Positions 1 to 11,256 of a stretch of DNA of 64,000 nucleotides are shown one piece after another. The DNA comes from Camellia lanceoleosa (lineage: Eukaryota; Streptophyta; Magnoliopsida; Ericales; Theaceae): the NCBI GenBank assembly GCA_025200525.1, contig CM045762.1:23285374-23349373 (forward strand). The letters are read 5' to 3'. Position 1 is the first letter of the stretch. Each line of letters starts with the position of its first letter. The notes under the pieces are model-generated. The model had not been told where the DNA came from. It was given only the letters and a program-made list of their open reading frames with translations, and ran no database searches. Made by a program: the position numbers and the translations under genes.

Positions 1-356
1 AAGATGTGGTTGCTTAAGTAAATTTGTGCCCCGGAATCAAACAGAATGGGGAAATGGAGATTATTCTAATGGGTGTGTTCGGAGGACACCATTGGATTGC
101 CATAATGGAGATGGGTTTCTCAAATATTCGCGATATAAAATGCCAGACACACGGAACTCGTGGTTTGACTGGAGAATGACCCTGATGGAATGTGAGACAG
201 TGTGCTTGAAAAACTGCTCTTGTATGGCTTACACAAATTTAGACATGAGAGGAGATGGAAGTGGCTGCTTGCTTTGGTTTGATGAATTGATTGATATGCA
301 AGAGTTCAGTGAAAATGGGCAAGACATTTACATAAGGATGGCTTCCTCTGAGTTAG
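1..356 (+). pseudogene. S-domain receptor kinase gene A, end of exon 1 (PAN domain only)
   Basis: The reading frame is open from base 2 and enters from outside the window. It encodes the end of the S-locus glycoprotein region ([10 protein letters not shown]) and a PAN/apple domain with its cysteines ([18 protein letters not shown], then [13 protein letters not shown]). It ends at SSELG followed by a donor GTAAG at 357, the same exon-1 boundary as gene C (13360) and gene D (33939). Only about 35 bases of intron 1 still resemble the paralogs, and no transmembrane or kinase exon follows before the next unit starts near 580. The gene is therefore truncated, probably by unequal crossing-over in intron 1. 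In this family the PAN domain is extracellular and takes part in receptor dimerisation. The 5' part outside the window may or may not be intact. Confidence 0.85.
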
Positions 357-579
357 GTAAGAATTCATACCAAACACATAAGACTAGTGAACATAGATTA
401 ATTAGATTATACTATGCAAGAACCATGTAGTCAACTATACTGAACATTTACATTTCTTCCTTGGAAAATTCCTCACTACAGTTTAGCAAAAAGAGAGTTG
501 TTTCATCTTGAACGTTGATTTCTATTGTCGGTGTGTCTTGAATTTGATCCTAATGATGCTCATTACCCGTCTCCATGCA
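357..579 (+). other. Remnant of gene A intron 1 and unit junction
   Basis: The first 35 or so bases resemble intron 1 of gene D (33940 onward). Similarity is then lost, and no coding sequence or repeat is recognised up to the start of the next unit block near 580. Confidence 0.4.
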
Positions 580-1710
580 CATGCCCGACCCAGTAGGTCT
601 GTTTGTATTTGAGTTTATTTTGGCCCTGTTTATTATTTTTGGATCTTTGTTTATAATTTTTGTAATTATTTTGCATCATTCAATTGTAATTAGTTTTTAT
701 TCTGGTCTATTTGTAATTATTTTTTTAACTTTCCAATTATTAGTAATTTTTCTTTTTAAAAATTACATTCTATTTACCCTAAGAAAACAACTCCTTACAC
801 CACTTGTCTCCTTTTCTTTGGACTTGTATAATTTTCGTGTTATATTGTGTGTTCTACAACAATTTTGGTGATGAGTTTCTGTTGTTTTGTGCAATTGGTA
901 GTGGGTAGATCAATGGGTTTCCCTCCAAGCACTCATGGTTTGTAACCCATTATCTTCAATTAGTGGTAATGGATTGGTTTTATGGTTTTATTTTGTAAAT
1001 TGGGCTTTCGAGGCTTTGATGCTTTGTATACAAGAGTGGCTTTAGATTGTTGTGTGATTAGCTTTTGAGAGAAGCTTCCACTTTTATGCCTATTGTTAGT
1101 TTGGTACAAGGCAATGGCGAGAGAGATCAGAGAGACCACGAGGGAATTTGCTACTAGGGTCAAAAATGGTACGTTAAAATTTTCAATAGTTGGCATTAGC
1201 ACTATCTATTAGTTGACCTAATAGTTGACTGATAGAGAGAGGAAATTGTAATGTGACTAGAGACCATAGGGAGGGTGATGTAATTTGCAGAACGATAGGG
1301 TACTAATGTATTAGTTAGATACCTCAAGGGAGGTCAGTTTAATTTACCCTATCCATAATAGACTTCTAATACTTCTCTCTCTCTCTCTCTCTCTCAACAT
1401 AGAAGGTGAAGAAATTCAGCGAAATACTCTTGGTGAAATACTTATAATAAGCCCCTTTCAAAATTTGGGTTTGTTAAATCAATAGGATCAAATGATGCTC
1501 CTTTTATCTCATGCGTAATCCTAAGCGAGCCCCTAATTGAAGCTGCTCATGATGAGATGTCCAAACTTCTATGTTAATGAAGAAGTTGGCAGTGATAACA
1601 AACTCTGAACATGTTATTTTCCTCTAGTAGTATGCATGAATGGTCTTCTTCACTAGAGAAGCTACATTATCCCCATGCTAGACTATGAAAGAGTGGTCGG
1701 ACAGGTTTGC
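580..1710 (+). repeat. SRLK unit upstream block, copy 1
   Basis: This AT-rich non-coding block recurs at 5820-6219 plus 8619-9267 (split by a solo LTR) and at 29988-30853 plus 31633-31730 (split by a LINE). Shared landmarks are a segment reading TTATATTGTGTGTT (about 841), TAGATTGTTGTGTGATTAGC (about 1045), a CT microsatellite (about 1375-1395) and GAAGGTGAAGAAATTCAG (about 1402). It contains no convincing gene; small ORFs on either strand are not conserved in frame between copies. It marks the left end of each tandemly duplicated SRLK unit. Confidence 0.75.
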
Positions 1711-1810
1711 ATTTTATTTACTATCTTGCTTGCCCTGTCTTATGAAATTTCAAATGCCTTGCTTTCCTCAAAATGTCCAAATCGACTGCAAATTTGGTCA
1801 TCTGAATTTA

Positions 1811-2550
1811 TACTCTGTTTGGATTGAGAGATGAAAACATAAAAGAAATGATTAGAGAAATGAAAAGAAATGTTTGTAGTTTCTCACATTTTTCTTTGGA
1901 TGGACTATCACTTCGTTTGGATGGAGAGGTTTGGTAAGAAAAGAAAAGAAATGGTGAGAATAGGAAACCCATGCACATGTTTGGATGGTTAAGTAGGTAA
2001 GAAATGGTGAAAAATGATGAGAGATGGTAAGAAAAGAATTCTCACCAAACCTATGTTTTGTTTCTCACCAGTGATGAGAATTTGTGAGAAAGGAATTGGG
2101 TTTAATGAAAGTTTTCTAAAATACCAAAATTACCCTTATAAAAAAACATACCTTGTTAATATGGAAGGTTATTTTGGTAAAATGAAATACACCACTTTGT
2201 TTTCTTTTCTCTTATTTACTTTATCCAAACAAGATAGGTGAGAAACTACATTATCTTCTCTTTTATTTATCCAAACATAATGGTAATAAACCATAATCAT
2301 TTCTCACCTTGGTGAGAAACCACAATCATTTTTTTTCTCACCTCACGATCCAAACGGAGTGATAATCATCATAGTTACTCCATTTGGATCTTGAGATGAA
2401 AAAAGAAATGATTGTGATTTCTGTGTGATTTGGCTTTCTCACTGGTTCTTTTCATTTCTCACCTTATTAATCGTCCAAACAAGTAATGAGAAATCTCATT
2501 CTCTCCATTTCTTTTCTTTCCTCACTAAACCCTTCAATCCAAATGGAGTG
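1811..2550. mobile_element. Foldback MITE-like element, copy 1
   Basis: The segment starts ACTCTGTTTGGATTGAGAG and ends with the inverse, CAATCCAAATGGAGT. Further imperfect inverted copies of the same end lie inside (about 1910 and 2370), giving a nested foldback. The body repeats TGGTGAGAAA-like words on both strands and has no coding capacity. A homologous copy is at 10593-11256. Unit 3 has no such segment at the equivalent place (about 31850), so it looks like an insertion. I could not fix a clear target duplication, so the superfamily is unresolved. Confidence 0.65.
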
Positions 2551-2882
2551 CCAATTTGGTTTGGACTATTCTGATGATCATGACTGATTGTTCATACTCC
2601 ATGGGATTCCGTTCCAACCCTTTGGACCACTAATTGACACGAAGTTTTAGAAGACTCCCAAAAGGAAAAAAAAAAACTGTCAGTTCTCCAATTTGATGTC
2701 TAACAGAGAGATTAATAAAGTTTTGTTTGTGCTGATAGTGGTATCAGGTTCTGTTATCTGTATGCTTATCCTATAGATATATAATAATAATAATAATAAT
2801 AAATAAATAAAGAACCAACAAAAAAAAATTGATAAAAAAAAAGAGGGCGACAGAAGATGAAAATGACAATTTCTAAAGTTGG

Positions 2883-3057
2883 CATTGAGAGGGATAACTT
2901 GATATGTGTTTGAAACTACTTCAGTTTCAGTGATAACAGCTTCGTCAAGCCCCATCAGAGAAGAGATCAGGCCATTTACCCAATCAAAAACGGACACATA
3001 CTGGTCCATGAATTTTATTATCAAAGATTCCCAATATCTGGTTGTTCCAAGTTCCAC
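2883..3057 (-). pseudogene. Conserved antisense exon-like segment, copy 1 (unrecognised)
   Basis: Read on the minus strand, an acceptor-like TTCCAG is followed by an open frame containing LGTTRYWESL and FDWVNGLISSLMG. The same peptide is recognisable upstream of gene C (11569-11740, ending in SHPSQ and a stop) and, more decayed, upstream of gene D (32122-32310). Copy 1 has lost the stop by a small frameshift. I do not recognise the protein. It looks like the last exon of a neighbouring gene duplicated with the kinase unit. No upstream exons are visible to its right, where SRLK exon 1 begins, so it is probably a relic. Confidence 0.4.
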
Positions 3058-3105
3058 CTGGAAGGTACATTTAGAATTTAAGGTAAGATGCTTTTCTACA
3101 TATTG

Positions 3106-3222
3106 AACCAATGAGGGGGAAAGGAAGACTTATTGCAAATAATGACACAGTGAGGGGGAAAAGAAGACTTACTGCAAATATTGAGCCAATGAGGGGGAAA
3201 GGAAGACGATTCAAATTAGCAT
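3106..3222 (+). repeat. 39-bp minisatellite, three copies
   Basis: The word GAGGGGGAAA recurs at 3113, 3152 and 3191, a period of 39 bp, with the flanking AAGACTTA and TGCAAATA words also repeated. The same repeat lies before gene C (about 11797-11890) and, shortened, before gene D (about 32712-32790), so it predates the unit duplications. Confidence 0.75.
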
Positions 3223-3356
3223 TACTGACTGTGGAATTCCATGTCTTCTTAGTTGACTCCAAGTCCAACTGAAATGTCTTAAATAGAGAAAAGTCCAACT
3301 GAATAGTAACTGTGCTGCAAGAGTTCCTGAATGTTAATTTATAAATTGAATAAATA

Positions 3357-3528
3357 ATGGCAAAACGGATGAACTCCATGAATTTGGACATTAGACCATC
3401 AATGGAAGGCCTCAAACTTTCTTTTTTGTTCACCTCTTTATTTTCCATCTTAATAATGTCCAGTGCAGTAGACTTAATAACTAAAACCCAGTTCATTACA
3501 GGCAGCCAGACCATAGTTTCATCTGGAG
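3357..3528 (+). pseudogene. S-domain receptor kinase gene B, 5' stub
   Basis: The segment begins MAKRMNSMNL and runs through the signal peptide ([14 protein letters not shown]) and the first B-lectin residues to SQTIVSSGG. Here identity with genes C and D stops abruptly; after about 3528 the frame reads unrelated residues and terminates at 3557. In gene C the next residues are [10 protein letters not shown]. No further lectin, PAN or kinase exons occur before 12043. This is a breakpoint truncation rather than slow decay, because the 170 bp that remain are nearly identical to gene C. Confidence 0.85.
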
Positions 3529-5800
3529 GGCGAACTATTTTTATCATGAGAAAATGATGGGGGTTGAATGAATCTCACTTTCCAATCGTTTTGAGCTAAT
3601 GTTTATATTTATAAAATTTTTAAAAATAAAAAATAAAACTCATTTGATTTCTATTATTATTGTAAATTTTATAAATATTGAAAAGTTGGTTAATTTTTTT
3701 CGTTTATTATTATTATTATTATTTGTCTTTTCTCTCACGCTTTCCAATAACCACCAAACAGCCACATCACCAATGATCTCATTTGTCAATCACGTGCTGT
3801 TGACACTAACCACCTTCAGCGGATAAGTCATTAGTTGATTCAAGAACAACTCTCTATGCTCTCCATATGCATTGTGATTGATAGAAGAAGTGAGATTCAT
3901 AATTTTATATTAAGTGATTGGGGAACATGAGAGGGTATGAAGTTTGTGATTGACTTGAAACATGACTACATAATACCCTAAGACCAACTAATAATTTTTT
4001 CCTTCAACCACCACCCCGAAACTAATCACCATTTTCAACCATTGACGACCATTTTTTGCCACTACTTCACATGACTCACCACCACTGGCACCTCCCACGA
4101 CCACTTTTTTTTTTTTTTTTTACCTTTTTCTTTAAATAAAATTTTAAAATATTTGTGTATCAAATATATTTTTTGTATTTATTTTTATTTAATATTTTTT
4201 GTAAATTAAAAATAGTATGTTGTAACTATTATCAAATCACACCTTAATATAAAAATTAAGGTGAAAATTCAATTCAATATATGCTTTTAGAAGAAAAAAA
4301 TTAAATGATAAAATTTATCCACATTAATAATTAAAGTTATAATTTTTTTATGAATCTGTAATAATATTTTTTTATAAATAAAAATAAGAATTATTATTAT
4401 GTTAAATAAATTATAAATACATTATTGAGATTTGTTTAAAATACGAATTGCCCCTTATGCTTTGAAAAATTACAAATACCCCATTGTCAGAAATTTTTTA
4501 TTTAATAAAATTAATGAAAAAATAAAATTTCTAATTATTTTTCTATACAATAATAAAATTATCTGAATTAATAATTAAAATAAAATTTTGATATCATTAA
4601 AAATTATTAATTGACTTGATGATTTATAATAAAACAAGTTATTTGTTATGAAATTAGAAACTTTAAAAAGTGAGATATATTTTCCAGAATTACGTGGTGT
4701 AATTCATATTTTAAATAAATTTTAAGTGTAGTTATAATTTACCCTTACTTATTTTGTTTATATTTTGGCAGCTTATTTTGCCCTGAGAAGAGTGATCAGA
4801 TGGCACGAAACCGCTTATTGGATTTTAATTGTGAGTCATAGAGGGTGTAAATTGTTCGATTTAGTTGGTATTTAGGGCATATTTAGTAACAAAATTAATC
4901 ATTCTTGTTTTTATGGTTGAGAAATCGATTATACATGAGAAACTGAGACAGACAATATGTTACAGTTCGATTTTATCAATTTGATATAGAAGATAAATTT
5001 ACATAAAATTTTAAAGAGTTTTATAGTAGATTATAAAATTTTACGTTAAAAATAAATGAAAAAAAGATATGAAAATTACTCTATAAATAATTTTCTTCCT
5101 AATTTTTATTATAAAAGTATATTATATTAATTACTTATCATGCTCAAATAATTATAACATAAAAACATTAAATATAATATTTAATCGGTTAAATTTGTTT
5201 GGATATAAAAATTTCAAAATCTAAAATAAATAATAAAAAAAAAAAACCCAAAATTGGAATTTCGGCCGGTTCGATCGGTCGGTTCGGTTAGTGAGCCGAG
5301 TGATCTGCTCTTGAAAGGTCTCCACACTCCTTTTCTCGCCAGTTTCTCAACAACCAAACGGAAAGGAATATAATTTAAGTCAAAATGTAGACTGACAGAA
5401 CAGACATTATGCAAATCACAGAAATTGGAAGCTTCAATTCCTCAATTACGGTTTGCGATTCTTTTCTTTAACTCTCAAATTGAATATTCATAATTGCTTA
5501 TGACTGTATTTACATTTATGTATGTATATGTGTATATATATATAAACGATGTATATACTCTCTCTCTCTCTCTCTCTCTCTTAAAATTTCTGGTAAGCTG
5601 TTGTAGATATTGCTAATGAGCCTCAGTCATCATAGCTCTCCATTAACTTGCATTTGAGCCCAATGTTGCTGATTTACTCTGCTTTCATTGTCATTGAAGT
5701 AAAATTGTGGTGACATTGATTCTAACAGATAATTTTATGCATTGTTAAAACTTTCAAATGCATTTTGGTAAGAGAGGAAGAGAAGAGAGGAGAGAGAAAG
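3529..5800. other. AT-rich intergenic stretch, no gene seen
   Basis: This stretch consists of AT-rich sequence with homopolymer runs, one MITE (4405-4745) and a TA/CT microsatellite (about 5530-5582). A short GC-richer patch at about 5265-5450 (GGCCGGTTCGATCGGTCGG) looks low-copy, but I cannot assign it. No ORF has recognisable homology. Confidence 0.5.
4405..4745 (-). mobile_element. Mutator-like MITE, degenerate copy
   Basis: Read in reverse complement this matches the better-preserved MITE at 32357-32701: both ends carry versions of GGGTAAATTACAAAT, and the interior shares ATTTTATTATTGTATAG-like words. The copy is older, with decayed termini, and no target duplication is recognisable. It is non-coding. 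Confidence 0.55.
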
Positions 5801-5819
5801 GAAAGGGCTTTTAGTAATT

Positions 5820-6219
5820 TCATGGAATCTTTCCCCAAATTTTGTAATTACTTTTTGCATCTTTCAATTGTAATTAGTTTTTATTCTGGTCTATTTGTCA
5901 TTATTTTGTGAACTTTCCAATTATTGTAATTAGTTTTTATTCTGGTCTATTTGTAATTATTTTGTGAACTTTCCAATTATTAGTAATTTTTCTTTTTAAA
6001 AATTACAACAAAAAAAAAAAAAAATTACATTGATCTCTCTCGGGTGATTCTATTTACCCTACAAAAATAACTCCTTACACCCCTTGTCTCCTTTTCTTTG
6101 GACTTGTATAATTTTCGTGTTATATTGTGTGTTTTACAACAATTCTGGTGATAGGTTTCTGCTGTTTTGTGCAATTGGTGATGGGAAGATCAATGGATCT
6201 CCTAGTATTCATGGCTTGT
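5820..6219 (+). repeat. SRLK unit upstream block, copy 2, left part
   Basis: This is homologous to 640-930 and to 29988-30100, with an internal duplication of a segment around TTATTCTGGTCTATTTG. The block is interrupted after CTTGT (6215-6219) by the solo LTR at 6220-8618 and resumes at 8619. Confidence 0.7.
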
Positions 6220-8618
6220 TGTAACAATCCCGTTCTGTATTATGTTTTTAATTCCTTAATTGTGCATGTGCTTATGTGCTAAGTGTGAATTTAAGTGATA
6301 AATATGTCATTAATATGTTTTTGGCTTTATATTTGTTGATCGTATGAAAATCTATTAAGAATTCTGCTTTGATTCGAAAATTGAACGCCTTAATGGCGTT
6401 AGAAACCAAAATTGGTCAATTTATTGTGATCAACATAATTTTTAGAACCTATTTGATTAAAATTTGATCCAGTTAAAAAATATTAAGTTTTAATTAATTA
6501 AACTTAAACTTAATTAATCCCTTAATCCTTGATTAGTGATAATTTTGCCAACTAGTTAATATATATATATATATATATTATGATTAAGGAGTTGAGCTCA
6601 GTACTTCATTTTGGCTGAAATTTGTAAGTCTAGAGAGAGAGGGAGAGTTCATTGAGAGAGAGAGAGGGGCTCAAACTTGGAGAATTTTATTTGAAGCTTG
6701 TGGAATTGTGTGAAGTAACTCAAGAATTAGCTTGTGGAGGTGTAATTGAAGACCTTAAGTAAGAGTTTGAACCATAATTCAAGAGTTTAAGCCATCAAAT
6801 ATGTGAATTCAAAGAGATTATGTGTTTAAATGAAAAAATTGAGCTAGAATGGTTAGAATCAAAGTCAATTCATACATGCATGCATAATTTGATAGAGTTT
6901 CATAAGTTTGAACATGATTCATGTCATCCATGTTTCGTTTTGAAGCTATCTTCTACATGCACATGAAATATGAAGTTTTAGAACTTAATTCCATGAATTA
7001 CAAGATTTTGAAAAGAAATTGCATGTTTTTGTAAACTTTGGAAAAGAATTGAAGTTTAATCATACATGCATGATCATTTGAGTCGAATTCATGAAGTTTG
7101 GCCATGAGGCTTGAGAATTGGTCTTGAATTCATGTTTTTTGAGGAGTTTTAAGTCTTTGAGAAGTGATTTACAAGCCATGTAAGAGTTTGTGTTTGAATT
7201 GCAAGCTTTTAAGCTCAACTCTATTCTGGAAATTCCAGAATTCTGTCTCACCGCTCGAGCGCACAGGCATTTGCAGTTGGCTCAAGCGACCAAGTGATCG
7301 CTCGAGCGACCACCTTTTATGTTGCATTTTGGCTCGCGCAAACATCGAGCCTAGATTCAGACCATCCAATACTTTTGCAGACCAAGTGGTCCGCTCAACC
7401 AACCGATGTTCCGCTAAAGCGAAGTGTTCTGTTTCAGCAAATTTTGAAAAGACATATTCTGAACAAATGTGCATTCTCATTCCATTCCGAGCATTCTTAG
7501 GCATGAATTGAACATCCTAAATGAATTAAAGGGTTAGAATGAAGTCTAAGAGAACTGAATAAGTTACAGAACAATCCGGTTAGACAATGTAATCCAACTC
7601 GTGTGTGTTATGATTGTGTAGGATCATTCACAAGGACAAATCAACAATCAAACCACTGTGAGTAATATCTTAGTAAAGATATTTTTTTAATTAATCTATT
7701 TTATGTATATCCTACTGTGGTAAACTTTCTGAAACTGTGAATTTGCAAAGGTGAATGAGTCTCTATCTGTCTGACCATTCTGATATCTGTAAATGTAATC
7801 GATGTGACACAAATATGTATGATGAACTCAAGGTCATTCTGTATATTTGAATTGGATCCAAGGTTGTTCCGTACATATGATAAGATGGAGCCAAGGTCGT
7901 TTTGAACATCAGATAAGTCTGATTATCTGTTATGAGTTGACTGAATGGTCGTAATGTAGCTGTAAATGATTGGACCTAAGGTCATTCTGTCATGATATGA
8001 TCAATTTCATTCTATACTATTGTTATACGTTGGACTCAAGGTCGTTCTGCTATCTGTTGGACCTGAGGTCGTTCTGTTACGTTTTGCTCATGATATAAAT
8101 ATAAATGCTTATGTCATTTACTAGAACTCATTCACATAAACCCTTTACTCTGATGTTATTCACTGGGTTTTCGCTTATTCCGTTATATTATATGTATGTA
8201 GGTGAGTAGCGAGATGTCCAGCCCCAACCATAGTGAACCTATTAAGGAAACTAAGTTTTGATGAGTCTGTTACGAGTGCCTCATGAGCGAGGCTTTTGTT
8301 CTTTTGTCTTTCACTTTTCTGTTTCCTTTTGTTGGTCAAGCTCGATCACTTCTGTATACAAGTTTGGTGTTTGTATGTTATGAAGATCTTGGATATATGG
8401 AATCTTATTATGATTTGTATGAGTGTGAGTTATTAATAAATGAGAAGTTCTATTTATGCCATTTATGCACAACTCATTGGACAAAATTTTATATTTCTGC
8501 TTCCGCTTCTGGCCCCTTATTATTAAATATGTCTGTATTCTGTCTGAGGCTGTAGGTAATCTCATGATTACTGGCCGGTTATGATCCTAACTTGTAGGGA
8601 CGGGTTTGGGTCGTGACA
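6220..8618 (-). mobile_element. Solo LTR 1 (about 2.4 kb), probably Ty3/Gypsy-type
   Basis: On the minus strand it begins TGTCACGACCC and ends GGGATTGTTACA, so it has TG...CA termini. It is flanked by a 5-bp direct duplication CTTGT (6215-6219 and 8619-8623), and the flanks join exactly into the unit block known from two other copies. No gag-pol is present, so it is a solo LTR left by LTR-LTR recombination. It shares its first ~80 bp pattern and an internal motif (CTCACCTACAT followed by a CAGTGAATAACATCA-like word) with solo LTRs 2 and 3. The Gypsy assignment is from the TGTCACGACCC terminus style and is an inference. Confidence 0.85.
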
Positions 8619-9267
8619 CTTGTAACCCATAATCTTCAGTCAGTGTTAATGGATTTGTTTTATGGTTTTATTTGGTAAATCGAGTTTTCAATTCTTTGAT
8701 GCTTTATATACAATTGAGTGGCTTTAGATTGTTGTGTGATTAGCTTTTGGGAGAAGCTTTCTTTTTTTCCATTTTTGTGCCTATTGTTAGTTTGGTACAA
8801 GGTAGTGGAGAGAGAGATCAGATAGAACACGAGGGAATTTGTTACTAGGGTCAAAAATGGTATTTTAAAATTTTCAATGGTTGGCATCAACCCTATCTGT
8901 TAGTTGACCTAACAGTTGACTGATAGAGGGAGGACATTGTAAAGTGACTGGAAACCATAGGAAGGGTGATGTAATTTCCAGAACGACAGGGGTACTAATA
9001 TATTAGTTAGATACCTCAGGGGAGGTTAGTTTAATTTACCCTATCCATAAGAGACTTCTAATACTTATCTCTCTCTCTCTCTCTCTCTCTCAACATAGAA
9101 GGTGAAGAAATTCAGTGAAATACTCTTGTCCAAATTGAAGCTGCACATGATGAGATGTCCAAACATCTATGGTAACGAAGAAGTTGGCAGTGATAACAAA
9201 TGAACATGTTATTTTCCTCTAGTAGTATGCAAATGGAGTTCACTGGAGAAGCTACACTATTCCCATG
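8619..9267 (+). repeat. SRLK unit upstream block, copy 2, right part
   Basis: The block of copy 1 continues here after the solo LTR: TAGATTGTTGTGTGATTAGC at about 8725, the CT microsatellite at about 9067-9091, and similarity up to CTACACTATTCCCATG (about 9267). There it is broken by another insertion. Confidence 0.7.
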
Positions 9268-10284
9268 TGTTAGGTTTTTATTCTTGACAATCCTGTTTGA
9301 CAAAACTCCTTTTAGTTGTACTTGTGTTCGCACTTTTATTTCAGTGAGGCTATGAGTACTTAGATGCGAATCCAACCCGAATTGCGCCTTGCAGAGAAGT
9401 TTCAGAAGATAATTCTTTCATGTTTGCCACTTCGTTGACTATGACGGGGATCTAGCTACCGGGTCAGCTCGCAGGGGTCCAGGGGGCAGTGCCCTTTGGC
9501 GGGTCTGGGGCAACGCCATGGCGGGGTTGAGGGGCAACGCCCCTGAAGCAAAATGCAAAAATGCATTCAAAATTGCTTGTCCGCTTGAGTGAAGAATGTA
9601 TGGTTCCAGAAGTTTGATTGCCTGCAAAAATACTGGGTTTTGTTTTTTCCCGCTCGAGCGGAATTTCCTGCGCTCTAGCATCTGTCCGCTCAAGCGGCCA
9701 TTCTGGTGCTCGAGCAGAGATCACGGAACAGATTGCTATAAATATGTGTTTCAGTCAGATTTTAGGGTGACGCCTCCAGATCTTCTTATTGGATATTAGG
9801 GTTTATATCTGGGGCTATTTTGCTAGTTTTCTTTGATGTTTGATTGAGTATTCAACTCATGGTTTAAGAAGTATACATCAAAGGATTGTTTGTTTATTCT
9901 ATACAAAAGAGAAAGTTGTTCTTCGGTGGATTCTGGAGAATTCGAGCTTGAAGTTTTGGTGGATTCTGGAGTGGCTCATCGTCGTGATTCGACATCGGCG
10001 TTGTGGATTCAACGTTGGGCAAGACAATTCTGAGGTGAAGACGGGACTGGAAGAGGTACATAGGGGTTGGTTCAATTTGGGCATGGATTCGCTAGGTAAT
10101 TGAGAATATACATGTGTAATTCCTTTATGTCTTTTTAGTGGATTGTTTTGTGACTTTTGCCCGTGGTTTTTTTATCACAATTGGAGGCGCTCCAATTGTG
10201 ATTTTTCCACGTAAAATCGTTGTGTTGATTTGTCTTTGATTGTTTGATTGGGATTTGCTATTTACTGATTAAAATTGATACATA
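9268..10284 (+). mobile_element. LTR-like insertion, probable Copia-type solo LTR or LTR remnant
   Basis: This segment is absent from units 1 and 3 at the equivalent position. It begins TGTTAGG directly after CCCATG. It contains a GC-richer stretch of GGGGCAACGCC-like words (9470-9545), CGCTCGAGCGG palindromes (about 9650), a TATA-like CTATAAATATG (about 9737) and a CCACGTAAAATCGTTGTGTT tail (about 10208), all typical of Copia-type LTRs. I could not define the right end or a target duplication, so the boundaries are approximate. Confidence 0.5.
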
Positions 10285-10517
10285 GCCTGTGTTTGGCAAG
10301 TGGGTTTGCAAGCTTTTTTAGCTATTTTAGCCACAAAAAACAAAATAGGCTATTTTAGCCATAACAAACAAAACATCACATCCAATCCATAATCATTACA
10401 TTCTTCTCTCACAAAAAAACTCAAAAAAGCCAAAAAGCCCTTCCCAAACCAAGCTTTTAAGCCCAGGCTAAAATAGCCAAAAAAGCCAAAAAGTCAACCC
10501 ACTTCCCAAACCAAGCC
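10285..10517. mobile_element. 233-bp MITE with long TIRs
   Basis: Terminal inverted repeats of about 50 bp (GCCTGTGTTTGGCAAGTGGG versus the complement of the right end, GGCTTGGTTTGGGAAGTGGG) enclose a TAGCCA-rich core. It is flanked by ATA on both sides (10282-10284 and 10518-10520), a 3-bp target duplication compatible with PIF/Harbinger-type (Tourist-like) MITEs. No coding capacity. Confidence 0.75.
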
Positions 10518-10592
10518 ATAATCACAAATCAATATGTAGGAGATTTCTAGATTTTTCACTGTAAGAGTGGTCGGATTGGTCATCTGAATTTA

Positions 10593-11256
10593 CACTCCGT
10601 TTGGATTGAGAGATGAGAACATAAAAGAAATGATTAGAGTTTCTCACCTAGGTGAGAATGAAAAGAAATGATTGTGGTTTTTCACCTTCTTGTTTGAATG
10701 GACTGTCACTCCGTTTGGATGGAGTGGTTTGGTGAGAAAAGAAAAGAAATGGTGAAAATAGGAAACGCATTCACTTGTTTGGATGGTTAAGTAGGTGAGA
10801 AATGGTAAGAAATGATGAGAGATGACAAGAAAAGGATTCTCACCAAACTTACGTTTTGTTTCTCACCAAAAGTGGTGAGATTTGGTGAGAAATGAATTGG
10901 GTTTAATGAAAGTTTTCTAAAATACCAAAATTATCCTTATAAAAAAACATAACTTATTAATATGAAAGGTTATTTAGGTTAAATGAAATACAACACTTTG
11001 TTGTCTTTTCTCTCATTTACTTTATCCAAATAAGATAGGTGAGAAACCACATTCTCTTCTCTTTTATTCATTCTCCCCAAATCTCACCACTTTTGGTGAG
11101 AAACAAAACTTAAGTTTGGTGTGATTTGGGTTTCTCACCATCTCTCTTCATTTCTTATCATTGCTCACCTTATTAATCATCCAAACAAGTGATGAGAAAT
11201 CTCATTTTCTCTATTTCTTTTCTTTTCTCACCAAACCCCTCAATCCAAATGGAGTG
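10593..11256. mobile_element. Foldback MITE-like element, copy 2
   Basis: The element starts CACTCCGTTTGGATTGAG and ends CAATCCAAATGGAGTG, with a second inverted end inside (about 10708). It is homologous along its length to 1811-2550. It is present in units 1 and 2 at the same site and missing from unit 3, so it either inserted before the B/C duplication or was lost from unit 3. Confidence 0.65.

Larger units (their letters stand above)
2640..3356 (+). repeat. Conserved block immediately upstream of SRLK exon 1, copy 1
   Basis: This block is shared with 11320-12042 (before gene C) and about 31900-32950 (before gene D). It contains an AAT microsatellite (about 2783-2809), a conserved exon-like segment on the minus strand (2883-3057) and a 39-bp minisatellite (3106-3222). 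It ends with a TATA-like TTATAAAT close to the first ATG. By position it is the promoter region of the SRLK genes. Confidence 0.6.

Noticed and set aside
575..871. 98-codon hydrophobic ORF that looks like a small membrane protein
   Set aside because: It is T-rich low-complexity sequence in the unit block; the frame is not kept in the copies at 5840 and 29990.
960..1202. 80-codon minus-strand ORF, with relatives at 8660-8890 and 30147-30374
   Set aside because: The three copies are DNA duplicates; indels change the frame and C-termini, and there is no splice or homology support, so conservation reflects the repeat, not a protein.
2680..3111. 143-codon minus-strand ORF as a complete gene
   Set aside because: Only the middle part is conserved between units. 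The ends run through microsatellite and intron-like sequence, so only the segment 2883-3057 is kept as exon-like.
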